This document shows positions 34,378 to 45,402 of a stretch of 64,000 bases of DNA, one piece after another; the stretch's first letter is position 1, and the number at the start of each line of letters is the position of its first letter. The position numbers were made by a program, and so were the translations under genes. Source of the DNA: Prototheca cutis (taxonomy: Eukaryota > Chlorophyta > Trebouxiophyceae > Chlorellales > Chlorellaceae); the NCBI GenBank assembly GCA_002897115.2, contig BCIH01000015.1, forward strand, positions 88,522 to 152,521. Reading direction: 5' to 3'. The notes under the pieces are model-generated. The model was not told where the DNA came from and searched no databases. It was given only the letters and a program-made list of their open reading frames with translations.

Positions 34378-36004
34378 ATGACAGCAAAGATGGCTGGGCC
34401 GGCCTCGTTGGTACTCCGGCTCCTCGTCGCCCTGGCGGTTGCCGTTCCGCTCCAGGCATCCCTGTACGACCCCCACGTGCCCACGTTCTATGATCCCGCA
34501 TTTCGGACGTGGTTTGAGGGCTGGTATGTGCGCATTACAGTGGATCAGAGAGGCTCGGACCCCACCAGCGGCCTGCCCAGCTCGCTAGCCTTGATCGTGG
34601 GACACATGCCTCGTGGGCGTCTGGGCTGGAACATCTCCCTGGCTTCCCTGCTCATCCAGCGCGAGAACGGGCCCCTGCGCGTGCTGGAGTCTTTTGCCCC
34701 CCAACTCTCGGCCACTACGGCGGACGGGGAGCTCATCCTCCGCGACCCCCAGCCACACACACCCCCCAACTTTGCGGTCAAGGACGAAGATGGTGAGCTG
34801 CTGCTGCGCATGCGAGGCGACGAGTGCACCATCCACGTCCAGCTGGGCGATGCCGTGCTGGATGTCAATTGCACGGGCTCGCCAGACCGCTGGGGGCCCA
34901 ACGACGGGGCCCCGGAAGGTATAATTTGGGATGGAGGGTGCGTGTGTGTGAGCGCCGCCGGGGCGGTTCTGGTGGTGGTGGTGGTGGGTGTAATGAGTCA
35001 TTTTCCTCCCAGACCACTCCCACGAACATGCCTGCATTCCCATTTGCCCCAACCCGAAACCGTCCTCGCTCCTTGCAGGGAGCGCGGAGGATTTGCCCAC
35101 CCAAGTCATGGGCTCGCACTGGTTTGTCTACTCCCTGGGCACGCCTGTGGCGTTCACTCTGCGCAATCTGACTACTGGCAGCATCACGCCAGGCGCTGGC
35201 TCGGCGCATTTCGAGAAGAACTGGGGAGGGACGTTTCCCGGGAGCTACGTCTGGGCCCAAGGCGTCGACCTCGGGGCTGTTGATGGACGTGCCACCGGTG
35301 GGGCGGGTGGTGAAGCGAGCGGTGGCAGTATTGGAGATGATGCAACCGCGGTACCCAACGCTGCCACCACTGCCGGGACTGCAACCATCCCACGCCCGCG
35401 GGCGGTGCTGGCGCTGGCCGGGGGCCAGCTGCCTTCGCCCGTGCTGCCGGGGAGCTTGCTGCCAGAGGCCTGGCTGCTGGGCGTCCGGAGCCCCGGCGGC
35501 CGGGCATGGGATTTCCGGCCCCAGGACCCGACGGTGTACGTCGCGACACCAAGCGCAGACTCGTGCAACGCCAGCTTCACCCTGCGGGCCCAGGCACCCT
35601 GGGAAGGCCGCGGCGTCGTGGTGTCGCTTGCCGCGCCGCCGACCCGCTTTGGTGCGCTGGCCTGTCCCACGGAAGAGGGATTTCGCTCCGCGAGCTCGGT
35701 GCAGGCGTTTTCGGCGACGGCAAGGGTGGAGATGTACGTGGGGACCCCGGGCTGGTGGGGCGGCGACTGGCGCGCCGACCAGCTGGTGGAAGTGTTTGAG
35801 CTGGAAAGCACGGCACTAGAGTTTGGGGGCGCGCGGGCGTGTGCCGCGCTCATGGCCGCTGCGACGCGCGCAACCACCCTTGCGGGGGGCCGGCCCTCTG
35901 CTTCTTTGTTCGGAGCGGCAGGGCCCACGGGAGCTGGAGTTCCGGCGACTGAGACGGGCCTACAGTCAGCGGCCGATGGCCGTGCCAACATCGCTGTGGC
36001 ATAG
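34378..36004 (+). CDS. Tocopherol-cyclase-like protein with N-terminal signal sequence
   Basis: Two exons (34378-34918, 35079-36004) give 488 residues. The N-terminus (LVLRLLVALAVAVPLQA) is a classical hydrophobic signal sequence; ATG 34390 is an alternative start. After it come hallmarks of the tocopherol cyclase (VTE1) family: DPAFRTWFEGWYVRI near the start, then AHFEKNWGGTFPGSYVWAQG in exon 2. A Gly/Ala-rich insertion (about 300-345) interrupts the second half. Plant VTE1 closes the chromanol ring of vitamin E in plastoglobules; this protein's signal points to the secretory route (or less likely the lumen), so a different substrate is plausible. Family membership is well supported, the reaction is not. 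Confidence 0.78.
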
Positions 36005-36278
36005 TAAAAGTCGACTCCCTAAGCCCATCAGACACACTGCTTGGGCTCTGATTTTTGATGTGTACGAACTGTATTCCGACGAGGAACTGCCCAGTCTGCA
36101 TTGTATTTTTCCAGACTTCCCGCCCCGAGGCCACGGCAGCTGTGTGCATGCTTCACAGAGCATCACCACAAGCGACTGTTCCTCTGCTGTACCCCTTGTC
36201 TACGGCCGCTGCTCTGTGGGCCCTCGGAAGTGCGCTGTTGTATCAATCCACATTGCACCCTCGTCAGTCAGTCAGCAT

Positions 36279-39200
36279 TCATTGTGAACGGTGTGCGGGC
36301 CTGCCGGGGGCAGCTTTCGTGGGAGACTCTGGCTTCCTGTGTTTCTTGCGCACATAGGGAAAGACCTGCGGGCGGTGGGCAGGAGATCGCATTGCTCAGT
36401 GCAGTATCGTTCCCCCGAGAAACTTGCACCCTGCCATGCCCTGCCCACAACCAAACCAGGAGTCCCTGCGTTCCGAGGGAGTCTGTGTATATTACCCCAC
36501 CCACCACCACACACCGCTGCACTGACCAACCAGACCTGGTAAAACGTTCCAGAAGCATTTCGAGGGATGCACGACAGTACTGCCCCCGATGCTGGATCCA
36601 CAAGTTCGAGGACGACCGCAGTCTGTGCCTGCGAGGAGTCCAGAGCAGCGCCCTCTGCGTCCCTCGGGATCACCTGCGCCCGGCCCAATGGGGTGCAACA
36701 GAGGCAGGTGCTGTTCCTGTCTTTCAAGTGCCATGGAATGCAGCAGCATGTCTATGCTGGACGCTTGCCCCACACAATGCCCCTACCCGACCAACAGGGC
36801 GACCACACACTTTAAAAAACCTTTCACCACACCTGCTGGGTCTCGTCGATGGACAGGCAGACCAGGCCGACGGGTGCCTCCGACTCCCTGTCGTACTCCA
36901 CAATGCAGCCATCCTGCAGTTTGTATGGCCAAGCGTGCACGGTTTCTCCAGAGGTTTTACCGATTGAGGATTCTTGTCAGAGCAATTACTAATCTGCAGA
37001 GAAGGTCATACATAACATATGTCCCACCGCTGGCCCCAATTCCCAGCAACAGGATTACTCCCCCAAAAATGCCTTGGCCCATGGACATGCATTCCCCCAC
37101 ACAAACCACGTGCAGAAGAGCTCGCTCACAGACACACCTGTCTTGCTAGGACAGCACCACCGCCAACGTCAAACCATTGGACGTGTTTGGCCTTTTCAAA
37201 ATCCATGCCTCCTGAGCTCTCTGCCGTCGGCCCCTTGCCATTGGAGCTGTGCTCGCTTCTGCAATCACATGACCACGTTCGTCATATGGAGCGGCGCTGA
37301 CAGTGCACATGCGGCTGGTGTCTTCCCACCAAAAACAAGCAATCCATATGCACCAGCAATGTCAGGGGGGCTTCCCGGCGCGATGACAACCAAAACCCAT
37401 GCTGCTGCCCATGGTCACTTCATGCAGCGAATTATCCGAGACGATCCAATCAAACCACCCCATCCCTCACCTGCTTGTCTGGGGACTCGACTCAAGCAGG
37501 GCAGGGCAAGGAAGGGCATCATCCAGGAAGGACTCTTCAGGGACTGAGATCATGGGATCTTCCAATTCGGCCCTGCCGTGCAAATTTTTTTGAGGGGAGG
37601 GAAAGCAGTATTTGGACGAGACAAAGCCTGACTGTCGCCTGGAAGCACAGAGGCGCTCGATCACAGTGTGCTGCTGCTTGCAATGTGTTCTCTTGGTAAA
37701 TACACATGTGCCCTTTGAGGCATCAGGGAAAACCTGCTCCAGCCCGCACTCCCTACCAGGAACCCTCCAGATCGAGCCGCAGCGCTCCTGATGCGTGGTC
37801 CAGTGTATGCACGGCAAAGCCATCCCGCTTGCCTGCGGGGGATGTTGCTCATAGGCAAGGTGTTATTGGTCACACGTATGCAGCGTATCGGCAAATGCCA
37901 CAGTTCTTTTTCGGTCCATGAGCGTTCCATGGGCATGGCCCACCACAGCATCCCCGGATACGCACACTCACCAACAATGATGCGGGAGTGTCGATGCCCA
38001 TCCCGATTGGCCTTGCCAATGACACCCACTGTCAGGAAAGAAGTCCCTCTTTTGACGCCGATGCTGTCTGCAAGCGAGTTTGGGCGGTGGTGAGGTAGGG
38101 CTCTGGAAAGATAGCCCACAACCCACAAGCACGTTCACATGCTTGGCCTTCACCGCCAGCACTGCATCAACATCCAACCGCCGCCCAACCGCACCAGGGT
38201 AGTTGTGGCTGACGTGAAAGTGGCCACTGAACCAGAGCTTGATGTTCGGGTAGCGCTGCACCAGTCTCATAAAGGCCTTGGCATCCCCGGTGTGGTTGAG
38301 CCATGCGCAGCGGCTCTTGACGTGCACGCTGTAGACCACCTGACAATGCAGTTGGAGGAGCGGCGGAGAGAGTTTTTCTTTTTTTGGAACTGAATGTCCC
38401 AGCGATACTGACACGAAGTCGTCCATAGTCCATGGCCACGAGCGAGCAGGTACCTGATCTCAGACTTCGTCGCCCACAATCCCACTGGGCCCGCACAACA
38501 TGTGCACTCACTCTCAAGCCACTGCCGAGGATGGGGGCGTGGCTGAACACGACGACTGGCTTGCCCTTGGCCTGCTCCAGTTGCTGCTCAAACCACTCCA
38601 GCTGTGCTGCGTCTATGTGTACCTACGGGTTTAGGAAAGCAAGAACACGTCTATTCAAAGACGGACGCAGGTTGCCGGTGAAGATTCATCCGCAACAGGG
38701 CTGCTACAACCAGCGTCCACCACACCCACCTCGTGGGGGGAGAAAGCATTAGACCGGAACCGCACGGTTCCCAGGCCAATGAAGACCGCGGGGCCGACAT
38801 CCTGGCTCCAATAGTGCTGCTGCCCAAACACCTGGGAAAATCCATCGGGCAGTGCAGGTGGTCGTTTTCATGCAAGTGACTACCATGCTTGCGTGGGAGT
38901 CGTTTGCGCAATGGCATCCTGGCACCTTGAATACTCGACGTCATTCCTCTCCGGGTGGGAGCGCGACAACCACCTCTTCTCACCTCTTGCCAGTCTTTGA
39001 GATTCTCCTCATCAGTCTCAAACTCTAGACCCTCTGCAGTACATACATGCAGGAGTGTCGTCGCACGATGCTGGAGGTACCATGTCAGATGCCGGCTGTT
39101 CAGCTCCTCGCAGATGATCTGGGCCAGCAACACTATTGCAAACACGAGCGCCTTGCCGTGGCGATCCTGTCGTGTGATTCGACAGTGGACAGATGACATT

Positions 39201-39633
39201 TACCACCCACATTGACAGTTAAGAAATCTACACATGCCCAATTACCTAGGTCGTGGTTGCCTGTGATCAAGGCACATGGCATGCCAAAGCCCGAGAGCCA
39301 GTCCTTGGCCCTCTGAAAGCAAGCTCTGCTGCCTGGTTGGTGGTGATAGCCTCCCACGTCTCCCAGCTGCACAAGTCCCACAGAGCATCTTTCCAGACCA
39401 CCCAAATCGCCTTGCAGGGCTCCAAGAGCCTTCTGGATCTGGGTCCGCGCCTCATCGAACAGCATCATCTGGCGATCCGGGGAGAGGTGGAGGTCCCCCA
39501 GAACCGCGACAGCAAAGTTTGGCCTGTCCCTGCCATCCCGAAAGGCATGGCAGGCTTCCACCATGTCAGTATATATGATATTGTAACATTGACGAGCATG
39601 AACCGGAGCCAGGAGAGATGGGCAAGCCAGCAT
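36279..39633 (-). CDS. Calcineurin-like metallophosphoesterase
   Basis: All metal-site motifs of the superfamily appear in order: GDLHL, QLGDVGG, GNHDLE, VVVFSHAPI and LWFSGHFHVSH. Exon 1 (39633-39246) joins 39033-38984 (GLEFETDEENLKDWQE) in phase. Later exons carry VFGQQHYWSQDVGPAVFIGL, HIDAAQLEWFEQQLEQAKGK, NHTGDAKAFMRLVQRYPNIK, then KRGTSFLTVGVIGKANRDG. Three C-terminal exons (about 36950-36840, 36680-36550, 36360-36279) join in frame and end in a basic tail. The arrangement resembles the plant family that includes Arabidopsis At4g23000, whose substrate I do not know. Exon borders between 38430 and 36950 are approximate, and a further 5' exon upstream of 39633 cannot be excluded. The gene is tail-to-tail with the tocopherol-cyclase-like gene. 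Confidence 0.85.
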
Positions 39634-40082
39634 GGAATGTGCGCCAATGGGAAAACCCCGGCAAGGGTTCAGTTGACAAATTGATCGGCGACGGGTGAGT
39701 CATGCATGTCTCCGGCCGGGGGATGTCTGGCCCGGATCGATCGTATCCCAGGGCTCCCCCCAGCAACCCAAGCTGCAGCAGAGGAAACGTCCACTTGCAC
39801 AGTGTGAAAGGGATTCCTTTGTTCTGCACAAGCAAATCCACGATGTGCAGCGACACGGCTATGGAGCATTTGTCTTTTCTTTCTCATCCCGTTGACAATA
39901 GGCGGTGCGTGACAGTCAGTGGCCAGCAGTGGCAGGGCCGTCCTTCACCCAAGACGGCCTTGCTGATGCAAGTTCTCCTGTCAAGAAGAATTGACCACAA
40001 CACATTTTGAAGACTCAGGCATGACAGCCGCGCAAATGTGGCTCCCCCTGACAACACTCTCAGCTTCCAAAACACCCCTCCG
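39634..40082. other. Spacer upstream of phosphoesterase, downstream of TBCE
   Basis: 449 bp between two genes on the - strand. It should contain the TBCE 3'UTR and the phosphoesterase promoter, and possibly a short 5' exon of the latter. I see no independent gene. Confidence 0.35.
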
Positions 40083-42388
40083 TCAGCGCTGGCCACTCCG
40101 AGGAGCGCCAGAGAAAATGTGCTGCTGCGCCGCATGGAGCGCCTGCAACTGCTCGCCCTGGGCCGCCATGCGCCGCTCCAGGTCTTGCACTCCGGGGCCC
40201 TGGCTGGCCAGCTTCTCCCCGGCTTCGTTGGGATCTCTCTGTGTGACTTCCACCCTGTGTCGGGGGGCTTGAGAACCGCAGGGTGACATGCAGCGCAGGC
40301 AGGCATGTGATTCACCGGCCGACAGTTACTACATGCCAGTGAAGAAAAGAAGCCTAGAGAGTCTCGGCATGTGAAAACCTCCTCACAGGCACCCTGCATC
40401 CCCCACCTTGTGCCGGGGAGGATGGAAAACATGCTGAGGTGGTGGGTGTCGAGTGAGGAGATGTCCTCCAGGAACCCACCGTCCTCAGCCAGAATGATGC
40501 TCTGCGCATCGGCAGGAACACCAAGCAGTCGCTCAATCAAGGTCTTCAGCCTCTGCACTGTCAGAGACCCTGCACTTTCGTTGAGTTCGGGGGGAGAGGT
40601 GAGGTGTGGTAATTGGCAAACAGCATAAACAAGAAATACAAATACCGAGCAGGTCTGTCTGCACCACTCAACATAACCCCCTACACAATCTCAGGAACAA
40701 TGCCTACCTGGCAGCCGCTTGGGCAATGTACGGTCTCCATGCACCAGCACCACCTCCAGAAGCTGCGAGGAAGCTGGTGCTCCGATCGGCACCGTGGCCA
40801 GAGGCCCATACTGCTTCTCCAATTCTTCAAAGCGCGGGTGGCTCGCCAGGACCTGGGCCCGCGCCGCCCCCACCCGTGCCAGCTCATCTGTGACCCGGCG
40901 GAGGTACCAGAGCTCGGCGTCGTGGCGTTCAGCCGCTGAGACATCGCTGCCGTTGAGGACACGGAGTCCGGGGAGTCTGGCGATGGTCTCTGCCCGTGCG
41001 TCCTGCCCCGCGCCCTCCCACACGGGCGTAGCCGAGAGCCGGAGGTTGGACAGCTGTCGCAGGGCAGCCAGACCCTGGACCTGGGCCCAGGAGCCGACGG
41101 GGCAGCCCGCAAGAATCAGTGTGTGCAACTCTGGAAAGTGCAGAGCAGGGTTGTCTTTCTGGTCGTCTCTGCAACCGTCTCCGTTCGTCATTGCAGCTTC
41201 ATTCCGGCTGCCGTCCCCGCTCCGTGTGGTGGCATCACCATTGCAATCCTGCAGAGGACAGCCAGACAGGTTGAGCACCTCCAGTGCAGGAAGCAGCGCA
41301 CTGAGTTGGCCGACTTCCTCCCAGCTTCTCAAGCGGTTCCCACTCAGGTCCAAGTGTTGCAGGCCAGTCATCGCGCCGTTCGGCTTGACCACAGCAGCGG
41401 CTGGATTGCCTTTGCAGTCGCATGACAATCCTGCTCCCTGCACATCCAACCCGGCGATGTCGTTGTCGCAGAGGCACAGCGTGCGCAGCGCGGGCAGGCT
41501 GCTCGTGAGCGCCACCGCATCAGCCCAGCTGCACCCAGTGCCATTAAGGATCAGGGTATCCAGTGTCTCCAGACCAGAAGGGATGGCGTCTGCTCCCGTT
41601 TCAAACCTGAGCGCCGTTGAAGACAGGTCCAACGACCTTAAGTGAAGCAGCCCGCTGAGCGCCCGTCTGGCCGTCGTCCATGCTCGCACAGCTGTGCAAG
41701 ACAGGTCCAGGCTCTGAAGTGCCGGCACAAGCGTGGCGACGTCGTCCGGGCTATCCTGCTTGGGGGAGCACATGGAGTGGGTGGCGGGTGGGATTCATTT
41801 GCCTCCTTGCCTACCAGCAGGGCGATCTGCAGGGGCCTGCGAAGCTTCTCCGCTGCACTTCTCAGCCACGACAGTCCAGAGGGCTCCTTCCCCTCCCAAC
41901 AAACTGCCCATCCAGCCATACCAGCCACCTACCCGAAGGTCGACGGGCATGCCAGACAGGCTGGCGTGGGCAAGGCTGGGGAGGTCTGCGGCGACAGCCA
42001 GCAGGTCCTCCCTGCCAACCACCAGGACACCCCCTGCAGGAGCAGCAACAATACCACGGACAGCAGCGTCCCCGACAAGATGCTCCTTGGTGCCATCGTC
42101 GTCGTGACAGTAGCGCTGCTCAATGGCTTGTGCGAGTGAGATGCTCTCCATCAGGGACTCCTTAAGCTTGGCAACGCGGACCAGGGTGGCAGGAGTGCCC
42201 GGTCGCCGGCAGCTGAACAGCCTCACTCCGGCGGCTGTGCCGTCGTGCTTGCCTCTGGACTCTTCATCCCATTCCACGCCAGACCAATCTCCAGTCTGGC
42301 CTGGGACGGGACCCAGATACCGCACGGTACCCCAATGGCCCCCGCGGATGATGATGCGGTCGCCCACGGTCAAGCCGGGCGACACCAT
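40083..42388 (-). CDS. TBCE: Tubulin-folding cofactor E (CAP-Gly, LRR, ubiquitin-like)
   Basis: Four exons (42388-41933, 41755-40708, 40569-40407, 40254-40083) splice in frame to 612 residues. TBCE binds alpha-tubulin and helps assemble or dissociate the tubulin heterodimer in the cytosol. Domains: CAP-Gly at about 8-60 with GHWGTVRYLG and the signature GKHDG; leucine-rich repeats at about 155-400 (LQSLDLSCTAVRAW, LRSLDLSSTALRF, LQHLDLSGNRLRSW); a helical cap (RVLNGSDVSAAERHDAELWY); and a ubiquitin-like domain from about 495 (LTVQRLKTLIERLLGVPADA, ending FSILPGTRVEVTQ). An extra charged helical tail of about 50 residues follows the ubiquitin-like fold. A Asp/Gly-rich insertion sits inside the LRR. 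Divergent from the gene at 43242. Confidence 0.95.
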
Positions 42389-43241
42389 GGCACAAGTGAT
42401 CTCAAGATACCGCAGACCGCCCGAGCGCTGCTTTGTTAACGTATTTCCATTATCTTTGCTGTTGAATTCTATGCAACCTGATTATTGGTTCCAGCGACCG
42501 GTCACAGGAGATCCTTTGTCGGAATTCTCGTTCGCAGACTGTTACTGGGCCACCAATGAGAAGGGGGGGTGTGGAGCCACCACCGTGGAACCCTCAGCGA
42601 ACTCTCAACAACACAGATCCCCCCGATCCCGAACGCCGCGTTCCACGACTGGAATGCAGTTTGTTCTTGCCATTTTTTCCCTTGTGTTCATGGCAGTAAG
42701 TCCTGTCATGGCAACTGGCAGGCTCGTGCCCTCGAGGCCAGGGTAGCTCCGCCATGCTCCAGGGGGTCAGACCACGCTGCGTGGCCGCAGAGGCCCGATG
42801 GCCCCTGTCCAGCCCGGCTGGTCTGGGCATGAGATTGCATGGCAATACCGGAGGGCCATGCGGACTGCCCGGACGACAGGTGCGTGGGGCGAGGGTTGGA
42901 TCTCTTGCGTCGTTGCTCGGGCTGGCCATGGCTGAATTTGAAAGTCCACGCTTCACACCTGTCCCCACAACTCCCTGAACATGGTGCGCAGATACACCAA
43001 GCACCATTCATACGTTCACGATCTGGCAAAGGTGCGCTTGCATGCCTTGGATTGAAAGGAATGGCTGCGTTTTGGTGGTGGGGTGAGACTGGGGAAAGAA
43101 CATGAAGGGCGCCGTGGGGTCTGAGCGGGAGCTGGGACCGCCTGGGCCCTCTGTAGTCTTCACCACGACTGTGTGTCCTTGACAAGCAGAAGATAAAAAC
43201 AATCTGTCCAAACATAAGTCATAGAATTGTTCTTCACCGTA
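42389..43241. promoter_or_regulatory. Divergent intergenic region, TBCE / membrane protein gene
   Basis: 853 bp between divergent starts. A 30-codon open frame at 42654 encodes a hydrophobic peptide, but without splice or homology support I do not call it a gene. Promoter function is inferred from layout. Confidence 0.35.
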
Positions 43242-45138
43242 ATGTCGTTCGCTTTGGCTGCCACGCTCACAGGGAGGATGGGCAAACCAATACTGCGAAC
43301 CGTCGTGACGACGGCGCTGCCGGTGCCCAGCAGCCCACTGCTTCACATGCCGGCAGAGATCCTGGGGCAGGTCTGCGGCGCGGCGCTGCGCACACTGCAC
43401 GCGACGGCATCGTTCGCCACTGAGCGGCTGTCAGCGACGGTGGCGTGGCTGATGATGAGTGGCCGCTGGCTTGGTGAACGGGCCGGAGACTTGGCACTCG
43501 CCCAGAGGCTGGTGCACCAGGCCCTGGGCGTGGCCTCGGCTCTCCAGACTGCAATCCATGCGGCAGTCTGGAGCACCTGGACCGGTGTCTGGAGCGCCTG
43601 GACTGGGTGTTTGGCCGCTTGGACGAGCGTGGGTCTCTGGGTCACATTTGGCATCGTGCGTGCCCGGTCGGCCGCAGCGCCGCTCTTCAGTCGCCTGGAT
43701 GCGCTGCAGCGCGAATGGCGCTCTGCCTTCTTGGGAGAAGGATCCCTTGTGACCGAGGAGCCGGGCCCGGGTGGGGACTGGCGCCGGGGAACAGGCACTT
43801 GGACAGGCCAAGGCTTTGCCGCGGGGGCGGGAAGCCGGCGACGCCACGTCAGCCGGCTGCGTCGCCGGGAGTTTGAGCGCTCGGCTGAAGGGTTTCTCGA
43901 AGAAAAGAGTGGGAAGAAGCCTATTGCTGCTGACAAGGGCCTTGGTGCCAGACATGGCGTGCATGGCGTGAAGCACCTCGTGGTGTCCAGGAACCTCACA
44001 AGGGGCCAGAAAAAGAGGCCGAGTTTGACTGTCCTCCCTGGTGCGTGACTGCTGGGGATGCAGACGGATTTTGGTGTGGGGCCAAACGATGGCCATGAAG
44101 GGAATTCCTGCCCCCACACATGCGCCTTTACGACGTGGCAGAGTTCCCATCATCCAACGTGACTGATGCACTTATCCCCCCCCCCCCAACACACACCTCA
44201 TCATCGTCGTCATCATCATCCACGACAGGGTCTGTGCTACCGATCGTGATTCCCGAAACAGGCCTGGCACTGACAACCAGCGGCATGACTGTCCTGGCAG
44301 CGGGTGCCGCAGCATTGCTGGCGGCGGCCTGGACACGGCTGGCCGCCCGGCGGCGTGCCGCGGCCGCGGCTCGGGCGGCTGCGACTCTGGCGCAGCTGAA
44401 CGCCCCTCAGCTTCAGGCGGCGCGCGCCCGCATCACGCGGGCACTGCGTTCGGGTTCCATCGACGCCTCTGCATTCCAGGCAGTCCGCCGGCGTGGCGGC
44501 CACAGCGTGTTTGCCATTGACAGCAACGATGTCCAGGGCAGTCGCCCCACATGGGAAGAAGCCGATGATCATGCTGATGATGTGGCTGTTGCTCAGGAGG
44601 GGCCCCAGGCTCACCGCAGCCCGGACACGGAAGAAGCTCCGCTAGCAGTGGAGGGAGCCGCGGCGAATCCTGCGATGAGTTTGAATGCTGATGCAGCCTC
44701 CGAGCCCGGTCCCACCACTGGTCAACAACAAAAACGGGGCGACTGGGACGACCCTGATGACAATCCGTTCCTGCGCTCCATCCCAGATCTGGGTGCCCTG
44801 AAAGAGGAAATCCGCCGCAACAGCGGAGACTCCGTGCCAGGTTTGTGAGGTGTTTTTTTAATATTTGGGAATGCACATTGCGCTGGGCATTTCGCTTGTC
44901 GTCGTGGCGAATGACAAAAGTCTGGTGTTGAGTCCGGCGTGAGTGAATCAGCGGCGTCGCCCTTCCACACACACACATCTTTGTCACAGGCAAGCTTGAG
45001 GAGGTGCCCATGGACGAAGAGGCACGGAAGAAGTGGGACCGGTTTGTGCGGAGCACGAGCATCCGGCAGCTCCAGCTGTGGGAGACCAGCCAGATTCGGA
45101 CCCCCACGATCGTCAACATCGACTTTGACGGCGACTGA
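43242..45138 (+). CDS. Putative membrane protein of unknown function
   Basis: Three exons (43242-44040, 44229-44840, 44990-45138) splice in frame to 519 residues. The N-terminal quarter is hydrophobic, with a short tryptophan-threonine repeat (WSTWTGVWSAWTGCLAAWTS) suggesting amphipathic or membrane helices. Exon 1 ends in a strongly basic stretch. Exon 2 starts with a hydrophobic segment (LAAGAAALLAAAWTRLAARR) running into an Ala/Arg-rich helix, then a long acidic region. The end is compact (KKWDRFVRSTSIRQLQLWET, then IVNIDFDGD). I do not recognise it. The ATG at 43242 is the first in frame. The C-terminus faces DHODH tail-to-tail 264 bp away. Confidence 0.65.
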
Positions 45139-45402
45139 ACCCTGGCTGTGCTTGTTTGTTTAATGACGGCACGCTAACACTGACTGTGCTGAACCTTGTT
45201 GCACTGGGTGACGACTTACAGTGAATGCTTGGTTGTTCCTCCATCCAACGTGGTCACGTTGCAAGACCAGACCAGACCAGAATGAAAGGAAGCGGAGGTC
45301 GTTGTTCGGCCCGGCGCCATCCCTGGTGACAGCGGCACAGGCACAATGTGATGCTGGCACGGGGGGGGGGAGACAACCAGCTGGTCAGCCAGCTCCATCA
45401 CC

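Noticed and set aside
42654..42746. Short hydrophobic open frame resembling a signal peptide
   Set aside because: Only 30 codons, no splice donor leading to a conserved continuation, and located in a promoter region.
43242..44048. Exon 1 of the 43.2 kb gene as a stand-alone protein ending at 44048
   Set aside because: A donor at 44041 and acceptor at 44228 join it in phase to the next open exon, giving one longer protein.
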